From the NCBI GenBank assembly GCA_013336035.1, contig JAAXUL010000025.1, positions 1 through 22,493 of the forward strand: DNA of 22,493 bases, given 5' to 3'. The notes below the pieces were generated by a model. The model worked only from the letters and a program-made list of their open reading frames with translations. It was not told the origin of the DNA and did not search any database. This document shows positions 1-7,260 of the stretch, piece after piece. A program made the position numbers and the translations under genes. Each line of letters begins with the position of its first letter. Position 1 is the stretch's first letter. The DNA comes from Chloroflexales bacterium (GTDB lineage: Bacteria > Chloroflexota > Chloroflexia > Chloroflexales > Chloroflexaceae).

Positions 1-1409
1 ATCAGGGCCGTCTCCTCGCCGCAGATATAGGCCCCGGCGCCGCGCCGCAGCGCGATCCGGCAGCTGAAGCCGCTGCCGAGGATGTTGTCGCCGCTATAGC
101 CCGCCGCCTCCAGCTGGCGCAGGGCCTCGGCCAGGCGCTCGTAGCCGGGGCGGTACTCGCCGCGGATGTACACGAAGCCCTGCGTCGCGCCCACCGCGTA
201 GCAGGCGAGCAGCAGCCCCTCGAGCACGCGGAAGGGGTCGCCCTCAAGCAGCACGCGGTCCTTGAAGGCGCCCGGCTCGCTCTCGTCGGCGTTGCAGATC
301 ACGTAGCGCGGGCCCGGCGGGTTGTTGGCGGTGAGCCCCCACTTCAGCCCGGTGGGGAAGGCGGCGCCGCCGCGCCCGACCAGCTTGCTCTCGCTCACCT
401 CGACGATCACCTCGGTCGGGGTCATGGATGTCAGGGCCTTGCGCAGGGCGGCAAGGCCGCCGTGGGCGACGTACGAGTCGAGGCTGCCGGGGTCAACGAC
501 GCCCACGTTGCCGAGGGCCAGCCGGATCAGGCTGCCGGCGAGCGGCGGGGCGGGCGCAGGCGCCCCGGCGAGCAGGCCGGCGGGCGTCGCGTGGCCGTGC
601 GGGCGCAGCCCGGCCAGGGCGGCCGGCGCCTGGTCGCAGAGGCCCAGGCAGCGCACGGTCTCGACCGTGTACGCGCCGTCGGCCGTCGTCTCGCCGGGCT
701 GAACGCCAAGCCGCGAGCAGATGGCGCCCAGCAGCGCGTCCGCGCCGGCGAGGGCGCAGGGCGCGTCCTGGCAGATGCGGAGCACCTGCCGTCCGCGGGG
801 GTGGCTAGATAAGAGCTCGTAGAACTCGATCACGCCGTGGACGTCGGCGAGGGGCAGGCGCAGGGCGCGGGCCACGCGCTCGACGGCGGGCCGGGGCAGC
901 CAGCCGCCAAAGATCGCCTGGGCGTCGTGGAGGGCCTCGAGCAGACCGGCGCGGCCCAGGGGTGCGTAGCGCTCCAGGGCCACCTCAAGGGCGGCGTAGG
1001 CCGGGTCAACCCCGCCCAGCTCGGCCCAGCGCGCCTCCGCCCAGGCCCGCAGCGCCTCTAGATCGGCGGCGTGCTCGGGGAGCAGGGCGAGCTGGTACTT
1101 GTACTGCCAGTCGAGCCCGGCCAGGGCCGGGCCGCTGAAGACGGCGCCATCACGCAGGCGGGTGCAGCAGAAGAGGCCGTAGCGGGCGAGCAGGTCGCCG
1201 CGCGGGGCGCGGGCGGTGGCGTCGAGGCCCGGCAGCCCCTCGGCGGCCGCCAGCCCGGCCTCGACCCAGCGGTCTGAGCGCACAGAGCCGCCGTGTGCGG
1301 CGGCCTGCTCGGCGAACAGCTTTAGCCAGAACAGGGCCGCGCGGTCGATCCGGCCGCTGCGAAGGTCGTCGTCGAGCTGCCGCAGGCCCGTCCGCACCTC
1401 AGTGTGCAT
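1..1409 (-). CDS. nuoF: NuoE-NuoF fusion, NADH-binding diaphorase subunit (3' end outside window)
   Basis: Reading the minus strand from the ATG at 1409 gives 469 residues with no stop, running off the window. Residues about 1-145 are an alpha-rich stretch I do not recognise. A NuoE-type thioredoxin-like domain follows, with [2Fe-2S] ligands C213-x4-C218 (RICQDAPC) and C254-x3-C258 (CLGLC). The NuoF part begins near residue 300 and shows the FMN loop GRGGAAFPTGLKW (about 343-355), CNADESEPGAFKDR and the NADH loop GAGAYICGEE near the window edge. The C-terminal 4Fe-4S site is not in view. An in-frame ATG lies 21 nt upstream at 1430, but AGGAG sits six bases before the ATG at 1409, so I prefer 1409. 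Such NuoEF modules carry electrons between NADH and Fe-S partners in complex I, soluble formate dehydrogenases or hydrogenases. Which partner it serves here is unknown. It is cytoplasmic by family and divergent from mobA. Confidence 0.92.
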   Translation of the reverse strand, partial: MHTEVRTGLRQLDDDLRSGRIDRAALFWLKLFAEQAAAHGGSVRSDRWVEAGLAAAEGLPGLDATARAPRGDLLARYGLFCCTRLRDGAVFSGPALAGLDWQYKYQLALLPEHAADLEALRAWAEARWAELGGVDPAYAALEVALERYAPLGRAGLLEALHDAQAIFGGWLPRPAVERVARALRLPLADVHGVIEFYELLSSHPRGRQVLRICQDAPCALAGADALLGAICSRLGVQPGETTADGAYTVETVRCLGLCDQAPAALAGLRPHGHATPAGLLAGAPAPAPPLAGSLIRLALGNVGVVDPGSLDSYVAHGGLAALRKALTSMTPTEVIVEVSESKLVGRGGAAFPTGLKWGLTANNPPGPRYVICNADESEPGAFKDRVLLEGDPFRVLEGLLLACYAVGATQGFVYIRGEYRPGYERLAEALRQLEAAGYSGDNILGSGFSCRIALRRGAGAYICGEETAL

Positions 1410-1452
1410 GGCCCTCTCCTGGTGAGTCATCTGCGATAAGCGGCGCCGTTGG

Positions 1453-1495
1453 CCCTCACCCCCTGGCCTCTCTCCCGCAGGCGGGCTAGGGGAGA
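1453..1495. repeat. C-rich palindromic intergenic repeat, copy 1
   Basis: The block opens with CCCTCACCCCCTGGCC, continues through TCTCCCGC, and returns as GCGGG...GGGGAGA, so it folds as an imperfect hairpin. A close relative lies at 22402-22442, opening with CCCTCACCCCCCTGCC. Such elements are common in intergenic DNA of several bacterial phyla. No function can be read from it. It lies 44 nt upstream of the nuoEF start, between the divergent nuoEF and mobA genes. Confidence 0.6.
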
Positions 1496-1534
1496 CCAGC
1501 CCTCGCGCTATTGCAGATTCAAATGGTCGCTCTA

Positions 1535-1550
1535 TGTTCCAGCAAGAACA
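1535..1550. promoter_or_regulatory. 16-bp dyad, possible operator
   Basis: TGTTC-cagcaa-GAACA is a perfect 5-6-5 inverted repeat in the gap between the divergent nuoEF and mobA genes. The size and spacing would suit a dimeric regulator, but I cannot name one and the match could be chance. Confidence 0.25.
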
Positions 1551-1592
1551 GGGCCAGGCGAGGCAGCCGCAGCGCGGCCCGAGCCGCTCGCC

Positions 1593-1613
1593 GAGAAGGA
1601 TTCGCGCCTTCTC
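1593..1613. repeat. Inverted repeat GAGAAGG-7-CCTTCTC
   Basis: Perfect 7-bp arms flank a 7-nt loop, 43 nt upstream of the proposed mobA -35 box. It could be a regulator site or an RNA hairpin from a leftward transcript. There is no T-run after either arm that would make it a classical terminator. Confidence 0.35.
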
Positions 1614-1656
1614 ATAAAGTGCGGGCGCGTGCCCCCCAGTGAGCGCCGCGTGCGCA

Positions 1657-1686
1657 TTGACTCTTCGCCGCGCCCCGGTGTAGACT
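1657..1686 (+). promoter_or_regulatory. Candidate sigma-70 promoter for mobA
   Basis: TTGACT (1657-1662), an 18-nt spacer and TAGACT (1681-1686) resemble -35 and -10 boxes. Transcription would start near 1693. That is downstream of the ATG at 1688, which supports the ATG at 1721 as the mobA start. The match is by eye only. Confidence 0.4.
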
Positions 1687-1720
1687 CATGGCCTGCGCTG
1701 TGATAGCCCAAGGTAAATTT

Positions 1721-2362
1721 ATGGATCGAACCGTACAGGCGGCGAGCGCGGTAGTGCTGGCGGGCGGGCGGAGCAGCCGGCTCGGCGAGGACAAGCGGCG
1801 CCTGCGGCTCTGGGGCGAGGGTGGGCCGACCCTGCTAGAGCGCACCGTCGCCCTCGTGGCGTCGCACTGCAGCGACGTCGTGGTGGTGCTGAACGACCCG
1901 CAGGCCTGGCCCGACCTCCCCGCGCGCCTGGTCGGCGACCGCTACCCCGACGGCGGCGCCCTCGGCGGGATCTACTCGGGGCTCGCCGCCGCCGCCGAGG
2001 GCCACGCCCTGGTGGTCGCCTGCGATATGCCGCTGCTCAGCCGGCCGCTGCTGGCCGCGATGCTGGCCCGCCCCCGCGACTACGACGCCCTCGTGCCCCG
2101 CTCGCCCACCCCGGGCGCCGCCCGCAACAGCCTCGACGCCGAGCCGCTCCACGCGATCTACGGCAAGGGGTGCCTCGAGCCGATACGGGCCGCCCTCGAG
2201 GGCGGGCGCCGCCAGATCGCCGCCTTCTTCCCCCTGGTGCGCGTCGTCTACCTCGAGCCCGACGAGATCCGCCGCCACGACCCCGCGGGCCACTCGTTCC
2301 TCAACATCAACACCGTCGAGCAGATGGCCGACGCCCGCAGGCTGCTGGGGCTTGACCATTAG
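1721..2362 (+). CDS. mobA: Molybdenum cofactor guanylyltransferase MobA
   Basis: A 213-residue nucleotidyltransferase that joins GMP from GTP to molybdopterin, giving the bis-MGD cofactor needed by the formate dehydrogenase downstream. Family motifs are in order: VLAGGRSSRLGEDK (nucleotide loop), DRYPDGGALGGIYSGLAAA, CDMPLL (metal-binding Asp) and a C-terminal INTVEQM segment typical of MobA. The fingerprint normally reads SxRMGxDK; here it is SSRLGEDK, a conservative change. An upstream in-frame ATG at 1688 would add MACAVIAQGKF. I prefer 1721 because residues from 1721 onward match the family and the best promoter candidate lies across 1688. The ribosome-binding site is weak at both. The stop overlaps the stop of the convergent DUF6494-type gene by four bases. 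Confidence 0.92.
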   Translation: MDRTVQAASAVVLAGGRSSRLGEDKRRLRLWGEGGPTLLERTVALVASHCSDVVVVLNDPQAWPDLPARLVGDRYPDGGALGGIYSGLAAAAEGHALVVACDMPLLSRPLLAAMLARPRDYDALVPRSPTPGAARNSLDAEPLHAIYGKGCLEPIRAALEGGRRQIAAFFPLVRVVYLEPDEIRRHDPAGHSFLNINTVEQMADARRLLGLDH

Positions 2363-2565
2363 CCCAGGTGCAGCTCCTCCTCGATGAGGTGGTCTGCGGC
2401 GAGGCCCGCGATCTCCAGGCGGGCGCGGACCGTCACCGTACCATCGGGCGGGAGCGTCCCGGCGGCCACGGCCTGGCGCACCGCGTCCTCGATCACGCGC
2501 TGCGCGCTCACCCCGAAGCGCTTCAGGAAGCGGCGGATCTCCATGTTCAGCTGCTCGTCGTCCAC
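2359..2565 (-). CDS. Small DUF6494-type protein
   Basis: A 68-residue protein starting with GTG at 2565. GAGGAG sits about seven bases upstream of the GTG, which decides this start over longer in-frame openings reaching 2769 that cross low-complexity DNA. The sequence is LNMEIRRFLKRFGVSAQRVIEDAVRQAV, then a short beta-like segment ending in EEELHLG. The pattern (N-terminal helix, hydrophobic RKFLK-like stretch, QR.IE.AV, then a VTV.A.L.I.GL strand) matches my memory of the DUF6494 family, whose function is unknown. It has no signal peptide or membrane segment. It faces mobA tail to tail with a four-base overlap and is divergent from fdnG. A link to molybdoenzyme assembly is only suggested by position. 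Confidence 0.75.
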   Translation of the reverse strand: MDDEQLNMEIRRFLKRFGVSAQRVIEDAVRQAVAAGTLPPDGTVTVRARLEIAGLAADHLIEEELHLG

Positions 2566-2849
2566 GGTTGCTCCTCGCTTCGCTCTCTCCGAAAAAAAAG
2601 AGGCCGGTTTCCCTTTCGGGGGCCTGCGGCCCCCAACCCCCCCGCTCTCGGCAAAGCATCTCTTCATAGCCCCCCTCCGACGAAAGAAGGTGGTACGAGA
2701 GCATAGCACGATCCGCGCCAGCGCTCCTCGTTGGCACGCATCGTGTATCATCAGGGTCGCAGCCCGCACACTCCCTGCTCGACCGGGCGCCCCCGGCGCC
2801 CGCCTTGGCGTCCGCGCGCATCTGCGCCGATCCAGGAAGGTTGAAGACC
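2566..2849. other. Divergent intergenic region upstream of the fdh operon
   Basis: This 284-base gap must hold the promoter of the fdh operon on the plus strand and that of the DUF6494-type gene on the minus strand. It contains a perfect GGGGGCC-TGC-GGCCCCC hairpin at 2618-2634 and an A8 tract at 2592-2599. A TATCAT at 2746-2751 could be a -10 box for fdnG, but I find no -35 at proper spacing, so no promoter is called. AGGAAGG at 2834-2840 is the fdnG ribosome-binding site. Confidence 0.4.
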
Positions 2850-5800
2850 ATGAGCGGATCCGGACCCGTGATGAGCCGCCGGCAGTTCCTGAAGGCCTCG
2901 GCCGGCGCCGGCGTCGGCCTCGGCGGCGCGCTCGCCCTCGGCGTAAACCTCAGGCCGATCGCGGCCCACGCCCAGCGCCTCAAGGTGGCGGGCGCCAAAG
3001 AGTACCCGAGCGTCTGCCCCTACTGCGCCGTCGGCTGCGGCACCCTGATCAGCGTGCGCGACGGCAAGGTGATCAACATCGAGGGCAACCCCGACAGCCC
3101 GATCAACCGCGGCACCCTCTGCCCCAAGGGCGCGGCCAGCTTCCAGCTCGCCGTCAACCCGCTGCGGGCCACGAAGGCGCTCCACCGCCGCCCCGGCGCC
3201 GCCGAGTGGGAGGAGATCGAGCTAGGGCGGGCCATGGACATGGTGGCCGAGAAGGTCAAGGCCGTCCGTGACGCCACCTGGGTCGAGACTGTCAAGGTCA
3301 AGCAGGCCGACGGGACCGAGGCCGACAAGCGGGCCAGCCACAGCCTGGGCGTCTTCTCGCTCGGCGGCGCCACCATGGACAACGAGTGGAACTACGTCCA
3401 CCTCAAGCTGTTGCGCGGCCTCGGCTTCCCGGCGATCGAGAACCAGGCCCGCATCTGACACAGCGCCACGGTGCCCGGTCTGGGCATCTCACTTGGGCGC
3501 GGCGGCGCCACAACCTTCTCGCAGGACCTGCAGCACTCCGACGCCGTGGTGATCATGGGGTCGAACATGGCGGAGTGCCACCCGGTCGCGTTCCGCTGGC
3601 CGATGAAGGCCAAGGCGCGGGGCGCGAAGCTCATCCACATCGACCCGCGGTTCACGCGCACCAGCGCGATGGCCAACATCTACGCGCCACTGCGCGCGGG
3701 CAGCGACATCGTCTTCCTCGGCGCGCTGGTCAACTACATCATCAACAGCGAGCGCTGGAACAGCGAGCCCTTCTTCAAAGCGTACGTCACCAGCTACACC
3801 AACGCCCCCACCCTGATCAGCGCCGAGTACCGCGGCCCCGACGATCTCGAGGGCCTGTTCAGCGGCTGGGACGCCGAGGCGAAGCGCTACGACACCAAGA
3901 CCTGGGCCTACCAGACCGAGGAGGCCGCCCTCGAGAGCGGCGACCAGACGGCGGGCACGGCGGGCCAGTCGAGCGAGAGCGCCACCGAGGGCGGGCTGCC
4001 GACCACGACGCCGCCCCAGAGCGGGCAGCCGGCGCCCGGCGCGGGCCAGCAGCAGCCCGGCGGCCAGCCGACCACGCCCTCGACCCCCGGCGGACAGCAG
4101 GGCGGCACGCCCCAGCCCCAGCCCGGCACGCCCAGCACCCAGCCCAACCAGCCCGGCGACGACGCCCAGAGCTTCTCAGCCCGCGTCGGCAAGCTCGTCG
4201 GCCCGCCCCCGCGCCAGGACCGCACCATGGAAGACCCCAACACCGTCTTCCAGGTGATGAGGCGGCACTACGCCCGCTACACCCCCGAGCTGGTCGAGCA
4301 GGTCTGCGGCACCCCGCGCGACGTCTTCATCAGCGTGGCCGAGACCCTGCTGGCCAACAGCGGCCCCGACAAGACCAGCGCCTTCTGCTACGCCGTGGGC
4401 TGGACCCAGCACACCTCCGGCGTGCAGCTGATCCGCACCGCCACCCTGGTGCAGCTGCTGCTCGGCAACATCGGGCGGCCCGGCGGCGGCATCCTGGCCC
4501 TACGCGGCCACGCCACCATCCAGGGCTCGACCGACATCGCCACCCTCTACAACATCCACCCCGGCTACCTGAACGCGCCCAACGTCAACCGCAAGCACGA
4601 CACCCTGGGCGACTACATCGAGACCGAGACCACGCCCACCGCCTACTGGGCGAACTTCCCCAAGTTCATCGTCAGCCAGCTCAAGGCCTGGTACGGCGAC
4701 GCCGCCACCCCCGAGAACCAGTTCGGCTACGACTGGCTGCCCAGGATCACGGGCGACCACAGCCATATGCCGATGTTCGTGGAGATAGACAAGGGCAACG
4801 TCAAGGGCATGTTCGCCATGGGGCAGAACCCCGCCGTCGGCGGGCAGAACGCCGGCTTCCAGCGCCGCGCCCTCGCCAAGCTCGAGTGGCTGGTGGTGCG
4901 CGACCTCTTCGAGACCGAGACGGCCTCGTTCTGGAAGGACAGCCCCGAGGTGCGCGGCGGCGAGCTCAGCCCCGCCGATATCCAGACCGAGGTCTTCTTC
5001 TTCCCCGCCGCGGCCGTGCCCGAGATGGACGGCAGCTTCACCAACACCCAGCGCCTCGTCCAGTGGCACGAGAAGGCCGTCGACCCGCCGGGCGACGCGC
5101 GCAGCGATATCTGGTGGACAGTCCACCTCGGCCTGCGCCTCAAGGAGCTGTACAAGGGCTCGACCGAGGCGAGAGACCAGGGCCTGCTCAACCTCACCTG
5201 GGACTACATCGACGAGGAGGAGAACCGGGCCGCGGGCTGGCAGATCCTAGACGAGCCCTCGGCGACGCGGATTTTGAAGGAGATCAACGGCTTCACCTGG
5301 GCCGACAAGAAGCCCCTGGCCAGCTTCGCCGACCTGAAGGACGACGGCACGACGGCGTGCGGCGCCTGGATCTACAGCGGCATCTTCGCGCCCACGGCCG
5401 ACAACCCCGCGGGCCTGAACAAGGCCGCCAGCCGCACGCCCGACGACTGGGTCTCGCTGGGCTGGGGCTTCGCCTGGCCGGCCAACCGGCGGCAGATGTA
5501 CAACCGCGCCTCGGCCGACCCGGCCGGCAACCCCTGGGCCAAAGAGGCCCGCCTGGCCGAGCAGTTTGGCGGCGGCAAGTTCCGCGGCTATGTCTACTGG
5601 GACCCCGGGGCCGACGCCGGCACCAGCGCGGCGGGCGAGGCGCTCAGGGGCAAGTGGGTGGGCCTGGACGTGCCCGACTTCCCCGCCACCAAGCCGCCCA
5701 CGGCCCAGGCCGTGCCGAACGGCGTGGGGCTCGACTACCACGACGGGGCCTCGCCCTTCATCATGAAGGGCGACGGCAAGGGCTGGCTCTTCGCGCCCTC

Positions 5801-6332
5801 GGGCGCGGTGGACGGGCCGCTGCCCGCCCACTACGAGCCGTTCGAGTCGCCCGTGGAGAACCTGGTCTACAAGCAGCAGGGCAACCCGCTGACGAAGATC
5901 TGGGAGCCGCAAGAGCGCCTGGCAGCCGTCGGCTCGGCCGACTACCCGCACATCCTCTCCACCTACCGGCTCACCGAGCACCACCTCAGCGGCAGCATGA
6001 GCCGCTGGCTGCCCTGGCTGGCCGAGCTACAGCCCGAGCTGTTCGCCGAGATCAGCCCCGAGCACGCCGAGGAGCTGGGGGTAGACAACACCGACAAGAT
6101 CAAGATCACGACCCCGCGCGCCACGATCACCGCCAAGGCCCTGGTCACGCGCCGCGCCCGCCCCTACACGATCAACGGCAAGCGCATCCACTATGTCGGC
6201 CTACCGTGGCACTGGGGCTACAAGGGCATCGCCGTCGGCGACGTGGTCAACGACCTGTCCGCCATGGTCGGCGACCCCAACGTCTCCATCCACGAGGCGA
6301 AGGTGTTTGTCTGTAATGTGAGCAAGGCATAA
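2850..6332 (+). CDS. fdnG: Selenocysteine formate dehydrogenase, Mo-bisMGD catalytic (alpha) subunit, Tat-exported
   Basis: One 1160-residue protein, with the TGA at 3456-3458 read as selenocysteine 203. The frame is identical before and after it, and the joined sequence NQARI-U-HSAT is the family active site. It oxidises formate to CO2 at a Mo-bisMGD centre. The twin-arginine signal SRRQFLK (residues 9-15) precedes a hydrophobic stretch ending near AAHAQ, so it should be exported folded. The 4Fe-4S ligands are C56, C59, C63 and C91. His204 follows Sec, and Arg552 lies in ALRGHATIQGSTD, as in FdnG. Residues about 357-445 are a Pro/Gln/Gly/Thr-rich insert absent from the E. coli enzyme (1015 residues). 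The C-terminal pterin-dinucleotide-binding domain spans about 1035-1155. The start at 2850 is chosen because AGGAAGG lies nine bases upstream. Expression depends on SelA, SelB, SelC and SelD elsewhere in the genome. A six-frame reading without recoding breaks it into 2850-3458 and 3471-6332. Confidence 0.95.
3456..3500 (+). promoter_or_regulatory. Selenocysteine codon and bacterial SECIS element
   Basis: UGA (3456-3458) is followed after 18 nt by the apical loop GGUCU (3477-3481), closed by a perfect 5-bp stem UGCCC/GGGCA (3472-3476 with 3482-3486). A lower stem GCGCC/GGCGC can pair at 3463-3467 with 3496-3500. The E. coli fdhF SECIS, as I remember it, has the same GGUCU loop at the same 18-nt distance. 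SelB binds this hairpin to deliver Sec-tRNA. Conserved placement, loop and active-site context agree. Confidence 0.93.
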
Positions 6333-6337
6333 GCTTT

Positions 6338-6374
6338 GTTGCTGCTCTGCCAGCTTCGCTGGCAGAGCAGCAAC
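6338..6374 (+). repeat. Perfect 17-bp intercistronic hairpin between alpha and beta subunit genes
   Basis: GTTGCTGCTCTGCCAGC (6338-6354), a TTC loop and the exact reverse complement (6358-6374) form a flawless 17-bp stem. It begins five bases after the alpha stop codon and ends directly before the GAGGA ribosome-binding site (6375-6379) of the beta gene. There is no T-run after it, so it is not an obvious intrinsic terminator. A role in mRNA processing, 3'-end protection or tuning of beta translation is inference. Confidence 0.85.
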
Positions 6375-6386
6375 GAGGATAGATCT

Positions 6387-7250
6387 ATGGCCCAGGTACC
6401 CGTCGGCTTCTACACCGACACGACCGTCTGCATCGGCTGCAAGGCTTGCCAGGTGGCCTGCCACCAGTGGAACGACCTGCCGGCCGACCTGGCGGAGCAG
6501 CCCTCGGAGGGCGGCGCCGGCAGGACCCGCGCGATCACTGGCGCCAGCTACGACAACACCGGCTCGCTAAGCGCCAACAACTGGCGCCACGTCAAGTTCA
6601 TCGAGCAGTTCACGCCCGACCGCGGCGAGGCGGCCTGGCTGATGATGTCCGATGTCTGCAAGCACTGCGTCAACGCGCCCTGCCTGGAGGTCTGCCCCAC
6701 CGGGGCGATCATCCGCACCGAGTTCGACACCGTCTACATCCAGCCCGACACCTGCAACGGCTGCCGCGACTGCATCACCGCCTGCCCCTTCGGCGTCATC
6801 CACATCGCCGGCCCCGAGAACGAGGGCAAGGGCCTCGCCAAGAAGTGCACCCTCTGCTACGACCGGCTGCAGAACAGCCTGGTGCCGGCCTGCGCCCAGG
6901 CATGCCCCACCGAGTCGATCCAGTTCGGCCCGATCGAGGAGCTGAAGGCGCGGGCCGAGGCCCGGGTGCGGCAGCTCCAGGCCGACGGCGTCAGCAAGGC
7001 CTACCTCTACGGCGCCGACGACAAGATCCTCGGCGGGCTCAACGCCTTCTACCTGCTGGTCGACGAGCCCGAGGTCTACGGGCTGCCCAGCAGCCCCAGG
7101 CTGCCCTCGCGCTCGGTGCCGCCCTCGTCGGCCTTCAGCATAATCACCGCCCTGCTGATGGCCCTGGCCGCCCTCCTCTCGTTCCGCAGCCGCCGCACCG
7201 ACGAGGGCGAGCCGCCCGAGCCGCCGCAGAATCCGGTCACGGCCGAGTAG
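6387..7250 (+). CDS. fdnH: Formate dehydrogenase iron-sulfur (beta) subunit with C-terminal membrane helix
   Basis: A 287-residue electron-transfer subunit with four ferredoxin-type Cys groups: C15/C18/C21/C25 (CIGCKACQVAC), C91/C94/C99/C103, C123/C126/C129/C133 (CNGCRDCITAC) and C154/C157/C169/C173 (CTLCYDR...CAQAC). This gives room for four [4Fe-4S] clusters that pass electrons from the catalytic subunit to the membrane. A hydrophobic helix at about residues 246-263 (SAFSIITALLMALAALLSF), followed by RSRR and a Pro/Glu-rich tail, matches the single C-terminal anchor of FdnH. There is no signal peptide, so it is presumably carried out with the Tat-targeted alpha subunit. GAGGA lies seven bases before the ATG, just after the 17-bp hairpin. 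The next gene starts ten bases downstream. Confidence 0.93.
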   Translation: MAQVPVGFYTDTTVCIGCKACQVACHQWNDLPADLAEQPSEGGAGRTRAITGASYDNTGSLSANNWRHVKFIEQFTPDRGEAAWLMMSDVCKHCVNAPCLEVCPTGAIIRTEFDTVYIQPDTCNGCRDCITACPFGVIHIAGPENEGKGLAKKCTLCYDRLQNSLVPACAQACPTESIQFGPIEELKARAEARVRQLQADGVSKAYLYGADDKILGGLNAFYLLVDEPEVYGLPSSPRLPSRSVPPSSAFSIITALLMALAALLSFRSRRTDEGEPPEPPQNPVTAE

Positions 7251-7260
7251 AGGAGGCCCC

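Noticed and set aside
2618..2634. GGGGGCC-TGC-GGCCCCC hairpin as an intrinsic terminator
   Set aside because: No T-run follows on the plus strand, and on the minus strand the T8 tract is 18 bases away, upstream of a gene start. Left as an unexplained hairpin.
2731..2751. TTGGCA ... TATCAT as the fdh operon promoter
   Set aside because: The spacer is only 9 bases, too short for sigma-70.
1835..2998. Minus-strand frame of 387 codons across mobA and the fdnG start
   Set aside because: Antisense shadow in high-GC DNA; it crosses three better-supported genes and has no recognisable motif.
4021..4170. Repeated CCCGGC/CAGCCC units in fdnG as a DNA tandem repeat or CRISPR
   Set aside because: Units are irregular, in frame, and explained by Pro/Gln/Gly codons of the protein insert; there are no regular spacers.
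3386..6316. Long plus-strand frame of 976 codons overlapping fdnG
   Set aside because: It is the +2 shadow of the FDH alpha gene, full of Arg/Pro/Gln-rich sequence with no domain. The overlapping frame carries all FDH motifs.
3471..6332. A separate protein starting with GTG at 3471
   Set aside because: It lacks the signal, the 4Fe-4S site and the Sec site that the FDH fold needs; the upstream open segment is in the same frame and supplies all of them.
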